Positions 1-10,865 of a stretch of 64,000 bases of DNA are shown here, in pieces. The first letter of the stretch is position 1, and every line of letters begins with the position of its first letter. The stretch covers positions 33,727,020 through 33,791,019 of the forward strand of contig NC_134464.1 of NCBI RefSeq assembly GCF_047948215.1, in the 5' to 3' direction. This DNA is from Lycorma delicatula (Eukaryota; Arthropoda; Insecta; Hemiptera; Fulgoridae). The notes below the pieces were generated by a model. That model saw nothing but the letters and a program-made list of their open reading frames with translations, ran no database searches and was not told the DNA's origin. Position numbers and translations under genes: made by a program.

Positions 1-110
1 TGAAAAACAAAGCGTAAACGAAAACAAAGCAGACCTATGTTTATATGAACTTTTTTCATTATTTTTATCAGTAGAACATGTCCTGATATTTTCTCCCTTT
101 CTTCGTGGTA
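1..110 (+). repeat. Dispersed repeat R, left inverted arm
   Basis: Seen: the stretch around 27-95 (GACCTATGTTTATATGAAC followed by a T-rich run, then AGTAGAACATGTCCTGATA) recurs in reverse complement at 555-640 and in the same orientation near 50,861-50,950. It ends near a CACTCTGTATATA motif, as the 50.9-kb copy ends near CATTCTGTAT. It probably continues off the left edge of the window. No coding sequence is visible. Inference: a non-autonomous element or the terminus of an unrecognised transposon. Confidence 0.6.
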
Positions 111-554
111 CACTCTGTATATATAAATATTTATACATATATGAAATTGAAAGTAAATAAATACTAAGTCTAAAAAAAAGTATTTTATCAGTCTTTATAT
201 GCTTAAAATAAATACTGTAGATAAATTAAAAAAAAAAAAACTGTTAACTAAAAAAATGAAAAAATATCACTTTTAAAAATATGTTATAAAGTGAGTGTAT
301 TTTGGTAATTTTTTTTTTTTTGTAGAAAAGTTTCGAGAACTTTTAACAGTAATGTAGAAAATAATTAAATTTTTCTCATTCATAACCACAAATAAAACAA
401 AAAGAGCAAAAAATAGAATGGTGTTTTATACTTTGTTTACTAAACTAATGAATTTAGAATCCTCTTTATTGTAATTGCTTTGACAAGAAAATAGATGAAT
501 AAAAAAACAGTAAATAAGGTTTTAAGTAGAAAAATTCATTTTAAATTCATAAAT

Positions 555-720
555 TGATTCCTGAAGGATGTAACTTTCAGGACATGTTCTACTGTTGAAA
601 ATAATGAAGAAAGCTCATACAAAATTAGGTTCTGAAACGCTTCGTTAGCGAATATCGGCTGGCGAAAGATTTCGTCCTGATTACTTGGCCTACGGTAAAA
701 TTAATTTAGACTGTAATTTT
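555..720 (-). repeat. Dispersed repeat R, inverted copy
   Basis: Reverse complement of the repeat at the start of the window: AGGACATGTTCTACTG and the adjoining 60 bases pair with 27-95. The segment GAAACGCTTCGTTAGCGA through GAAAGATTTCGTCC matches the reverse complement of 50,800-50,860. With the left arm it makes an inverted repeat with a spacer of about 460 bp. Confidence 0.6.
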
Positions 721-889
721 CGGAACCAAGATTAAGGAGTAAATCTAGTGATTTTATATGAAATCACTAGATTTCATATATATATTTAATGAAAAAATGG
801 AAAAAATGGTCCCAGAACGATACTTTTAGTAAATAAAATTTTACTTTTTTTATAAATTACAATTTCTACTTTTCTTTATAAATTATTTT

Positions 890-1180
890 TAGTAAGAACT
901 GTATTTTTGAGAAATCTGGGGTAAAGTAAAAAAGAATAGGAGAAAAAATATACTATTTTATGTTTGGTGAAAAGTTTTGTTTAAATAAACACAAAAAACA
1001 TTTAAACAAAACTTGTAGAAAATTTGATTCTGAATAAAACGGAATAAATAAAGTCCACTCGTTTGTTTTTTTATATGAATTATGTCTAAAAAAACATTTT
1101 TTTCTTTTAATGGGAGAACATTCTGAAAGTTTGTTATATTTTTTTTTAATCACTCAACAAGAAAATGTTTTAGGTTTTAA
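890..1180 (+). repeat. Relic related to the 24.7-25.7 kb foldback element
   Basis: The order of short blocks (a GTATTTTTGAGAAATCTGGG-like start, AAAAAAGA..GGAG, TACTATTTTATGTTT, TTCTGAATAAAA, then AAAGTCCAC) follows the arms of the inverted repeat at 24,693-25,660. Similarity is patchy, so this is an old copy. Overlapping short open frames are AT-rich accidents. Confidence 0.4.
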
Positions 1181-1189
1181 GCTCAATGA

Positions 1190-2285
1190 AAATTCCGAGA
1201 AAGTTTAGTAACATTGTCAGGTTTTATTATTTATTTTTATTTTTAATAATGTCTGTGATTTTAATTAAACTTAACTATTTAATAATCAAAAAGGGTATTT
1301 TTTTTAAATAATTTTTTTCATGTCACATTTTCTTAATGTAATAATATTATTAAAAAGTTAATATTAAATAAATGTCTATAAATAATATATGAAATATAGA
1401 AAGAAATATATCTTGTTTTATGATATTACTACCACATTAAATGGAGAATCTTTCTGGTACATTAGATAAATTTAAGCGGAAAGGTTTAGAGAAGATTAAT
1501 GTGGGGAAGAAGTGACTAAATGCTATAAGAGAGAGGAAAGTGAAGAAAAAAACACAGATCTGTTAAGGCAATAGAGGGGTTAGAGATGTATGTACCACTG
1601 CATTTGAACGTAAGTCGGTATGGTTTCGATATAGGCCTACTAGAGAGAAAATAGAGTCTTTTGTCGACTTCGTTGTCAACGTTGATGTTTTCCTTCTTTC
1701 TCTCTCTAATCTCATACTGTTTTAGTATTTCTTTCTTTCTCTTTCTCACTCTATTCTCCTCTGTATTACTCTCTCTTTTTCTCTTACTCATTTAATTCTT
1801 CTGTGTTAGTTAATTCAATTGAATACTTCGCTAATAAGTGTAGTCATTATCTAAAGTAAAGACCGTTAATTGTATGGTTTGTATCCTGATTATCGAACTG
1901 TATAGTTACCCTTTATTTCTGCATTTAATTTAATCTAATTCTTATTATTATCTGCTTCTTCTCTTCTTATTTCATCAACTATTATAAAAAAAATAATAAT
2001 AATAAAACAAACTAAACAGTTATACATATTTCGATATTCATTAAAAGAGTTAAAATTCCGGTAATTATTTTTCTAGCAAAATTTCATCGAATAATAATTA
2101 CAAACGTTTTCTTTCCGTTTAAAATTTTCTCTGAAGAAATATTTTATTCGTTTTCTTTTGCTAAAATAACGTAAGAGAAACAACATTTTTTTTTTTTTTA
2201 GTAATAAATAAAAAACAAAACTGTATTAGGTAAAATTATTAAAATATTTTTGGAGAAGAATAAAAAAGGAATAGGTTTGAGCACT
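1190..2285. other. AT-rich sequence, no recognisable gene
   Basis: Mostly A/T-rich with a purine/pyrimidine-biased patch near 1,500-1,790. A 91-codon minus-strand frame there (1,516-1,791) starts with a basic Lys/Arg/Glu-rich stretch (MSKRKRES...), but it has no domain I recognise. Its composition follows the biased DNA, so I do not call it a gene. Confidence 0.5.
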
Positions 2286-2289
2286 AAAA

Positions 2290-3090
2290 ACGTGGGGGAT
2301 AACGGTTAAATGTTTAGCATTTATTGATGATTTAGTTTTATAAAAGTACCAGAGGAAGATGAAATTGACCAAATTGAAGAACTTAAAATTCTAGCTAAAC
2401 AGACTAGTTTACAAATCTCTTACCAAAACTGAAATCACGGCCAACATTAAAACATTAAAAACAAGAAAATTTCCACAAAATATGAAAATATAAAAACATA
2501 AATAATTAATGACACAGACAAAAAATCCTTACAAAGTAAATTGGGAAATTAAAAAAATTGCATTTTTAAATAAAAATGTTTATTAAAAAAAAATTATCCA
2601 ACACCAAAAATTGATATTACTATACAGTAATTAAACCATTAATTCTTTATGTTATGGAAACAGTTTACTTAACAATAGAAAAAATAAATAAAAACAGAGT
2701 CCGCCGAAAAATATACGGATCTGAAATAAGGAAAAAAGTACTACTAAATTTATTAAATATTAATATACCAAAAACAAATTGAAAAAAAAAGTGATTAAAA
2801 TTTCTTAGACATATTTTTGAGGTGAAAGAATTTAAATTGAACAAACAAATCTGTGATAAAATTTAGAAATATAAAAACTATCACGATTACATCATACAAA
2901 ACAAAATTCAAAAATTCAGTCTTACTCAGGAAATTTTCTCGACCGAGATGAGTTTAGAAAGTTCTTATACAATTTGAACATACCGATGGAACAGAAAAAA
3001 CCAAGTTGTAGGAAATGGTTTGAAGAAAATAAAAAGATCAAATCAGAAGAAATTCAAGGCAAGAAAGAAGACAAAACACTGATATTTGCA
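2290..3090 (+). pseudogene. Degenerate LINE reverse transcriptase, C-terminal part
   Basis: Conceptual translation with several frame changes follows the end of a non-LTR retrotransposon reverse transcriptase. Near 2,315 there is CLAFIDDLVLL, matching the catalytic Y/F-x-D-D block. A DEIDQIEEL-like linker and KTEI..NIKTLK follow, then the thumb region. A conserved-looking C-terminal block lies at 2,940-3,080 (DRDEFRKFLYNLNIP, then CRKWFEENKKIKSEE), resembling the Trp-x-Glu-Glu-x-Lys-Lys tail of this LINE group. Stops and frameshifts are many and the sequence has drifted to A/T. No endonuclease domain or TSD is visible. The family is uncertain; the tail differs from the jockey-like copies elsewhere in the window. 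Confidence 0.6.
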
Positions 3091-3364
3091 TTTCCTTCGA
3101 TAGTCTCTTCATACGAAAAAGATTTTATTTTGGTTTTATTTAATTTATACCAACAAATTTATTTATTTAAGTCCTACAGATAGCCAAAAATACAGAATAA
3201 AACTTAAAATTATTATAAGCCAAAAAGGAAAAAAAAATACATAAAACATGTATTAATATATTAGTCAACTGATTTAACAAAAAATACAAATTTTATTTAG
3301 AAGAAAGATGAAATATCCTTCTTCAAGGAATCCATTGATTTTAACATGACCTATTAAGATGATA

Positions 3365-3465
3365 AATTAATTTACACATTACATGATATAATATATAGTA
3401 TAACATATATAACATAGTATAACATATATAACATATAGTATTACATGATATAATATAATATTAAA
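3365..3465. repeat. AT-rich short tandem repeat
   Basis: Imperfect tandem copies of a unit close to AGTATAACATATATAACAT, flanked by two ACATGATATAATATA segments. Confidence 0.6.
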
Positions 3466-3606
3466 AACTTATAATAATAAGTTTTATTAAATGTTACATT
3501 GTATTGAAAAGGGTACCTACAAATCACACATATACAACCAAGCATTCGTTAAATACTACGCGGATATTAGTTTAAAAGAATGTTTAAACATAGAAAACTT
3601 TTATTT

Positions 3607-3903
3607 AAAGGTACTTTCTGATTAAACTGAGGCCATTCTAACACAGGGTGAAGATATAAATAATGTGATATAAATAAAGGCCTATACTGAGTGTACATGT
3701 TTGAGTTTTTTATATAATAAATAAAAATAATCTAACCAAACTTAACCTACGCTCGCTTCGCTCGCTAACCTTGACCAGCGAGCGTAGATTAAGTTTGCTT
3801 AGATCAATATAATTTAATCAAATGTCCGAGTTATTTTTAAAACCATCTTTCTTCCTTTTGAAAACAGGTGGCCTCCGTTTAATCAGAAAGTACCTTTTTA
3901 AGC
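3607..3903. mobile_element. Palindromic MITE-like foldback element (about 300 bp)
   Basis: The outer arms pair: AAAGGTACTTTCTGATTAAA near 3,607 is the reverse complement of the stretch ending near 3,903, and both continue into GAGGCCA. The centre also folds: CTAACCAAACTTAACCTACG pairs with the CGTAGATTAAGTTTGC side, separated by a CGCTCGCTTCGCTCGC-type loop. The whole unit is therefore nearly one long hairpin. No ORF is present. Inference: a non-autonomous DNA transposon. Confidence 0.65.
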
Positions 3904-3909
3904 AGCTTA

Positions 3910-4454
3910 TACAACATTTCAGGCTTGCATGGTCAAATGGTCCGTACACCACCTGCTAGTTGATTGCCCAATCTTCGGAACCATCCGACAAAACTTAAGA
4001 CCTGATGTATGGGTTCGGATGCCCATATCTTAAGGGTATCTAATGGGTCGGATATAAAATTTCTATTAAACCAGAACGAAGGTATAAAACATCTGTTGAA
4101 GTTCCTCTCCCACAGTGGAATGAAGAATACGATTTAGTAATTTTTGTCTAATTTATGTATTTTATTTTGTATTCATTGTTGTCAATTGTCTATGTTTGTT
4201 ATTTATTGTTCCTATTTCTTTATTGTTTATTTTTGTTGTTTTATGTAACACTACATGATAGTGTTACTGTAGTCGCTAATGACTATAATTGTTGATGCGA
4301 CTATAAATATTAACATTAAAAAAAAAAATCAGATTTTTAACAAATTTTATTTTTTCTTTCAATTTCAACAATATAAATCTTTTAAAGTAAAGAGTACGCG
4401 GGCATATCTTATAGAATAAAAATTAAAACCGTACAGTAGAGATTATGCTCGTTG
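3910..4454. other. Unassigned sequence
   Basis: 3,910-4,140 is less AT-rich than its surroundings but shows no ORF or recognised repeat. 4,140-4,454 is T-rich and then A-rich. Nothing further seen. Confidence 0.4.
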
Positions 4455-4468
4455 GATCTATTTATTTA

Positions 4469-4787
4469 ACCCACCGGGTTGGTCTAGTGGTGAACGCGTC
4501 TTCCCAAATCAGCTGATTCGGAAGTCGAGAGTTCCAGCGTTCAAGTCCTAGTAAAGTCAGTTATTTTTACACCGATTTGAATACTAGATCGTGGATACCG
4601 GTGTTCTTTGGTGTTTGGGTTTTCAATTAACCACACATCTCAGGAATGGTCGAACTGCGATTGTACATGAGTACCCTCATTTACCCTCATTTACCCTTCA
4701 TTTACCCTCATACATATCATCCTCATTCATCCTCTGAAGTATTATCTGAACGGTAATTACCGGAGGATAAATTGGAAAAGAAAGAAA
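4469..4787 (+). mobile_element. tRNA-derived SINE, family S1 (young copy, with TSD)
   Basis: The tRNA-like head carries an A-box-like TGGTCTAGTGG and a B-box-like GCGTTCAAGTCC. The body contains GAATACTAGATCGTGGATAC and AACCACACATCTCAGGAATG, with a variable CATTTACCCTCA repeat near the 3' part. It is flanked by a perfect 14-bp duplication GATCTATTTATTTA at 4,455-4,468 and 4,788-4,801, the signature of LINE-type retroposition. Close relatives lie at 51,651-51,946 and 58,458-58,763. Confidence 0.88.
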
Positions 4788-4801
4788 GATCTATTTATTT
4801 A

Positions 4802-6960
4802 TACTTTCAGAAAGATCATTATAAAATAACGCAACATAATTAAAATTAAAAAAAATTGCAATAATCAGCACTAACAAAAAAAGTCGATTAATTAATAAAA
4901 ACGTTGTTCAGTGTTTTTCTAATTGGTGAATTACAATATGCATAGTTACAAACATAAGTTACAGGGTAGCACTGATTTCAATGTTTAGTCTAAACAATTG
5001 TTTAGCTAATACATCAAATTAAGTAACAAATACAACCTAAAAAATAGTTATGAATTAATAGATTTTATCAATAAAATTAGATTAAATAAATTAACTCACA
5101 GCACTGCATATAATAGATATATATACTAATATTTTAATCTAAACATTTAAATTGGTTAAAAATTCGTTATAAGGTAAAGCAAAAATATTCAAAGACAATT
5201 TTATTTAAAAAATTTATCATAACTAACAATCAAATCCCTCAATTTAATGGTATTAAGCATTACAGCATATGTCTAAGTCCGACGAACTAGCGAGGTTGTA
5301 TTCAAAATTAACTTTTTGATTTCCCAACTAAAAATTCTAAGCCATCAAGAAATAAATATAAAAATCTAAAAATATTATTATTAAATATAGAAAATAGGAT
5401 GGAATCCGAAAAACTAGGTAGCAAACAACTGAAATTTTTTTATTGCGTCCTATTACAGCCCAGTATTTTTCTTCACATAGGATGATAAACGACTTTATCG
5501 TGATTTAAAAAGATTAATATACAAAAACTTATAAATTTTGTGTTTTATAAAAATATATTACTTTTTAATCTTAATATATTTTTCTTTTATCTTTTTGACA
5601 ATTGTAAATGACTTACGTGATTCGATCTGCATTATTACAAGAATTATTTATTTTATTTTTAAAAAACGCAATAAATAATTTAAAAAACAAAAAAAATAAA
5701 ATGATTACTTTAATAAACTTGTTTGACAATAGAATACGTTTTTCTAATGATTACTAATTATTGGATTTAAAATTTGTGTAAAAGATTATTTTAAGTAAAA
5801 AAAGGAAAATATTAATTTTTCTAGTTACATAAAAAATGATTAAAAAAATGTAATGCAATGAAAAAATGATGAAATATTTCTTAATTTGTTCTTGTCCGCA
5901 TTTGTACAGCCTCGCTAGTTTTAAAAGACAGTTTTAATTCAATTTTTACTTTTTTTCAACTGATTGAGCAAGGTATTCTTCTTTATTACAGAAAAAGTTT
6001 AAATATATACGGAATAAAATTTATTATCCACCTACCCACATACCCACCTACTATACTTACTACCCACCTCTTACACTTAATATCATTTAGATATCAAAAT
6101 CACATTCTTCAAAATACATGTATGTCTAAATTCACCTTGACAAAAGACTCACTTTTGAACAAAAAAGTAATAGATACAAAGTTCGTCAAATGTATTAGAT
6201 TCTTACTAAAAATTCAAACGTTTAATATAAAGTTTTACACACCGTCATAGATTCACTTCAGTGCACTATTATAAACGTAACATCAAGACTCCAACATACC
6301 TACACTCGCAGAAGAGATGTAAATGAATGTATCATTCAAGATTCAAAAACCAAAAAACAAAACACAACAGTGACAATACTCGATATTTGTAATATCTTAT
6401 TAAACATTTTTTTTTTTTTTTTTTTTTATTTACTATTTCTAAGACGATAATGCGAATATAGGAAATAATTGCTATTGTGCTTTTATCTTTAAGACAATTA
6501 TGAAGAGTTACACATTTATTCATTGTTTCCAGTGAACTCAATGTATACGTTTAATTTTGTTAAGAAATTAATTTCCTTTAATTTTTTTAATATTTAATTA
6601 GTAATGTGTGAATTACAATACAAAACAACCAAATCTCTTTTCCGTAAGGAGATTTGATAAGCGTTACTTAAATATTAAAAAAAATTTAACCAAATTTTTC
6701 TTACGAAAATTTTAAAGACTTTTAATTACTATTATAATATTATATTAATCATCTTAAGTAAGTAAATATTTTTAAAAAATCTTATAAAATGTTTAAGGAA
6801 CAATTATAAATAAATTTCAACTTTTCTTAGTAGTAATTTAAGAATTTCTAAATATAAAATATATATAAAACAATTAAAGCAAAAAAAATTGTATCAATAT
6901 AGAGAAAAGTATTTTTTGTATTATTTATAGAATAAGTAATTTATAATGAACTATTATTTT
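4802..6960. other. AT-rich intergenic sequence
   Basis: No gene recognised. A 16-bp inverted pair with one mismatch (AACTAGCGAGGTTGTA at 5,285-5,300; reverse copy at 5,905-5,920) may mark the ends of an old element, but the flanks do not pair further. A poly-T tract lies near 6,410-6,427. Confidence 0.45.
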
Positions 6961-7282
6961 TACTTCCTTGTACAAAGTAAAGGAAGTATTGTGATCGCGA
7001 AAAATTTCGATATTTAGATTTCAATGGACATGTCCATTTTGACCATCCCTGAGTCCATTTTGACTAGTTTCGTCGTGACATCTATACCTACGTATTTATC
7101 TCGTATAACTGAAAAACGACTAGCCGTAGGATATTAAAATTTTGGATTTAGGACTGTTGCAACATCTAGTTGTGCACGTCCTGTTTTGATTTCCATCGAT
7201 TTGACCAAACATTCCCCAAAAAATTGATTTTGGACTTATTCTTAACTGCAGTAATAAGCCCTCATTGAGATCTTTTCAATTA

Positions 7283-8349
7283 AGAGGATTATTTTTCTTC
7301 AAGGTCCGATCGGTCGCAAAATAAAAACCCGCACAAAAATCGGATTAACCTTTGCGCATATGTGTTGCGCAGCTTCTCTAATATGACCTTTAATCACGCC
7401 GCGTCATTTCGTTTAGTTCTGAACACGCAGCTAGCACGTAAACATGTCTACAACAATAGGATCTCCCGCCAAGTGTTAAGTGCGTATGGTAATTCGATTG
7501 CTTCAGGCTGAGGGGTGTAATGCAGCTGAAATTCATCGACGAATAAGTAATGTGTACGGAAACCGCAAACTGTGTGCGAGATGGGTTCCCAAGATACTGT
7601 CCGATCATCACAAAACAATGTGAATGGACGCCTCCCTAACGTTTCTCCACAATGAAGGAGAAGATTTTTTAAACAAAATTGTCACAGGGGACGAGACATG
7701 GGTCCATTTCGAAACTGAAGAAACAAAAAAAAATCCAAACAGTGCTTGCATTCTTATTCTCCCAGTAAACCAAATAAGTTCAAGCGAACCTTCTCCAACA
7801 GAAAGTGTATGGCTACTGTGTTCTGGGACCGGAATGGAGTTCTCTTGGTGGAATGCATGGAACGTGACACGACCATCACTGCAGCCTCATACTGCCTGAC
7901 TCTTCAACGTCTACGAAGGGAAATTCAGAATAAGCGGAGAGGAATGTTGTCATCAGGTATTGTCTTTCTCCATGACAATGCTCGGCCGCACACTGCAGCT
8001 GTAACAAAGAAGCTCCTGCAGCGTTTTCGTTGGGAAGTGTTTGATCACCCACCATAACGGACTTGGCGCCAACCGATTACCTCTTTGCTCACATAAAACG
8101 CTGGCTAGGAGGACAACATTTTGGCACAGACATCGAGCTGCAGACCAGCGTAGAAAAATGGCTGAAAACACAGGCGGCTCCGTTCTATGACGAGGGTATT
8201 GGAAAGTTGATGCCACGCTACAACAAATGTCTATATCCGAGTGGCGACTATGTAGAGAAATAGCGTAACTATGTAAGTTCTTGTTACAAATAAAATATTT
8301 TTTATTTTCACTGTGGTTTTAATTTCGTAAAAAAAAAATAACTCTCGTG
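7283..8349 (+). mobile_element. Mariner transposon inserted in family A
   Basis: About 1.07 kb replacing nothing of the host element. TA dinucleotides sit at 7,281-7,282 and 8,350-8,351, as expected for mariner targets. The ends are imperfectly inverted: AGAGGATTATTTTTC at the left, and AGAGTTATTTTTT when the right end is read in reverse. It encodes a broken transposase. The nesting shows it is younger than the family A copy. Confidence 0.75.
7471..8263 (+). pseudogene. Mariner transposase, defective
   Basis: Recognised blocks in order: a helix-turn-helix start (VIRLLQAEGCNAAEIHRR), then KLCARWVPKILSDHH, the first catalytic block VTGDETWVHFE near 7,690, FWDRNGVLLVECM near 7,830, and the second catalytic block FLHDNARPHTAA near 7,970. 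The third block DLAPTDYLF near 8,065 is in another frame. Most of the linker between the first two blocks is missing, indicating an internal deletion. There is an in-frame TGA near 7,621, a frame change near 7,745 and another near 8,045. In an intact mariner this enzyme cuts and pastes the element at TA sites; here it cannot be made whole. Confidence 0.88.
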
Positions 8350-8695
8350 TATGATAAGTGGTACTTATTTTCATTGGTTCCAGATTTATAGCCAAATAAA
8401 ATTTTAATTAATAAAATATTTGGATCTTCCAAGGGGAAGGCACATCGGTTCGAATCAGACTTCATCTCTTTTTTTTTAACTTTTTTAGTTTTAATTTAAA
8501 TTTATTGTTTCATTAATAATTATTAACCTTTGATTGTAAAAATATTTTCACGATAAATAATAATTCGAAAATAACAATAAAAAAAAAATCAGAAGTTATT
8601 AATGAAATAAAATTTTATGTACTTTTAATTTAAAAAAAAAAAAATGTGTATATTTAATTTAATGGGTGTACAAGGAAGTCATGTGGTATCCACAT

Positions 8696-9790
8696 AAAAT
8701 TGTTTTCAAAAAAAAAATCATAGTAATAAAGCTAAAAAATTTATTTATTTAACAAAACATAAAGTGGTATAATAAAAACTACAGAAATATTTAGTTTAAC
8801 GGTACTTCTAACAATATGAATTAAATTAACAGAATATGCAATGCGGAAAACGTTTTCTTTTTTATCAATGGGAAAAAAAGTTTTAAAAACCACTAATCCA
8901 AAACAAACATTTTACAACTCTGTAAGTTATTTTCCAATGTTTTTCCTTTCAACAGCTCTAACGTGTAAAGTAAACTCACGCAATTTTTGCAACGTTAACA
9001 CGTTAAAATAAAACTTTATCTGTAAATAATTTTATTCAAAAAAGTGATTATTATTTATAAATGTATTCATTATTTTTTTAAACTTTTTACTGAAACTTAA
9101 AAAAAGTATAATTAGTATAATATATAATGTTATTCATAACTCCGATGATTTTATCGAAATCAAAATATCCTTCCTACGTTTGCTTGCACTGATGTTTGCT
9201 TAAAATTCCAGAACCAACAGATCTAAATTAATTAATCATCATATTCTTTTATGAATATTGTGGAACGTTTTAGGTATAAATTATTGTATTTATATAAAAA
9301 AAAAAAAAAAACTAAACAACCGCTAAGAATGTATCCTACCTAATAGGATATATTGAATCTCGAATATTTATTTTATTTATAGTTTAAGAGGCAAAATAAG
9401 AATTAAATAAAATTGGGCTCCAATAAGAAAAATATATGATATCATATTATTTGATATATTAAATTTTAGATCTGCGAAGAATAAATTTTGAGGTAGATTA
9501 AGATGAGAAGTTTCAAATGTATGTAATGGAAGGCCATTAATTATGTCTGGCAAAATAGCACAATGTACTTTGATTCTTTACATTTGACAAAGTATATTTA
9601 TATATTTTTCCCGATTCGTTTTTATATTTTGACTGATTAAAATTGTTACAAAATTCAAAGGATACTAAGTTTTCTTTTAATGAACAAACACTGGTTATTA
9701 AACTGTTTTTTTGTTGTTTTTTTCTAATTAAAATTCATTTAACAAGAAATTATCGTATCAGACAATAAAACATTAATAAATAAAAAGTAC
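8696..9790. other. AT-rich intergenic sequence
   Basis: No ORF, RNA gene or repeat recognised; several poly-A tracts. Confidence 0.5.
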
Positions 9791-9796
9791 AGATGC

Positions 9797-10865
9797 TGTT
9801 CAAATTGGCGATCATTCAAAATAGATAAAACCAGGCTACTTTTTCATTGACTGCCGGAATCTTTAAAAAATACCAGATGTCTGACGTATCCTTTCAATCC
9901 CATTTAAAATTTTGTGCACAATTCTTCTATGGTATCCACACATCCCAATGGTCCCAGAAGAAAAAAATCAAATAGAATTGAAATCGGAAAATCATGCAAG
10001 CCATGCTATTTGGTCTCGTCGACAAGCTGTTTGGATATGCTTCATTAAGGTGATTTCGAACTTGTAATCCGTAATGAGCCGGAGCCTCATCCAGCACGAA
10101 CCACATTTTGTGTATGTGTTTAGTGGCAAATCTTAGAGTAAAAGTGAATGATCAGCGGTGAAGAAATGTAAATATCTATCACCAGAGGGTGTTAAAGGTA
10201 ATAACAGACAAATCTCAGCCCGTACGTTTACAGAAAACTAATATTGGTGACAATTCTTTGAAATAACATGAGGGGTTTCAATTCACCATACGTGCGTATT
10301 GTAGGTGTTAAGAATGGCCGATCTAGTAAATCTGGCTTCATCGGTAAAGAAAATATCATTCAAAAATTTGGATTAGTACATTTACGAATGCCGAATAAGC
10401 ATAGCCGAACACTACGAGAATAATAATCGAGGTAAAATAGCTTGTATTCCCTGATAGTAATATGCAGGGAATTGCTACTAATGCAAAACATTCCTAATAT
10501 TTGCATTACTAATATTAAATTCCAGTGCCAGCTCTCTAGCTGGAACTGGAATTGAGAGAAATTTTTGAAGCATCGTTAAACATTTCATCTAATACTCCTG
10601 CCTCGAATTCGGGTGTATATATTGAACGTGATCGTTCTAATTTACCGTGTTTTTCAGGTATTTCTGAGCCGTCTGTGAATGGATGAAAACATTGTACGAG
10701 AAGGTAACATTCGATTGGGATAGTGTTTCTGACATAGCCACTCGCCTAGGAAGGGTTTAAGAACGTTCAAGAACGTACACTAAACGCAATCAGCCATTTT
10801 GAATGGCCGAATTTTTAATGTGATTGATATTACCTACCATGGTGAATAAGATAATGGTTAAAAAA
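9797..10865 (-). pseudogene. Decayed Tc1/mariner-type DDE transposon and transposase
   Basis: Read on the minus strand, blocks of an insect DDE transposase appear: a basic linker with RSRSIYTPEFEAGVLDE (about 10,610), a helix-turn-helix-like EFNISNANIRNVLH (about 10,500), the first catalytic block FFTDEARFTRS (about 10,340) with an adjoining THVW, then FSVNVRA (about 10,230) and a C-terminal QTSGIF..RQSM (about 9,860). The second and third acidic blocks are eroded and there are many stops. The outer ends share an ATTCAAAAT-centred inverted block (about 9,810 and 10,795), possible remnants of terminal repeats. This lineage is distinct from the mariner at 7.3 kb. Confidence 0.65.

Larger units (their letters stand above)
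6961..8695 (+). mobile_element. Family A element, copy 1, split by a mariner
   Basis: Starts with TACTTCCTTGTACAAAGTAA and ends with TGTACAAGGAAGTC followed by ATGTGGTATCCACAT. Other copies lie at 30,171-30,852 (minus), 30,924-31,612 (plus) and 38,350-40,472 (minus). Comparing copies shows a normal length of about 690 bp and that here the element is interrupted between AAGCCCTCATTGAGA (about 7,270) and ATAAGTGGTAC (about 8,354). There is no coding capacity of its own. The ends carry inverted CTTCCTTGTAC blocks, suggesting a non-autonomous DNA transposon. The superfamily is unknown. Confidence 0.72.

Noticed and set aside
1516..1791. Basic 91-codon minus-strand frame as a host gene
   Set aside because: No domain, composition follows purine-rich DNA, no supporting signals.
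8440..8470. GGTTCGAATCAGACT in family A as a tRNA B box
   Set aside because: No A box at the right distance and the copies at 30-31 kb have lost the motif, so I do not treat family A as a SINE.
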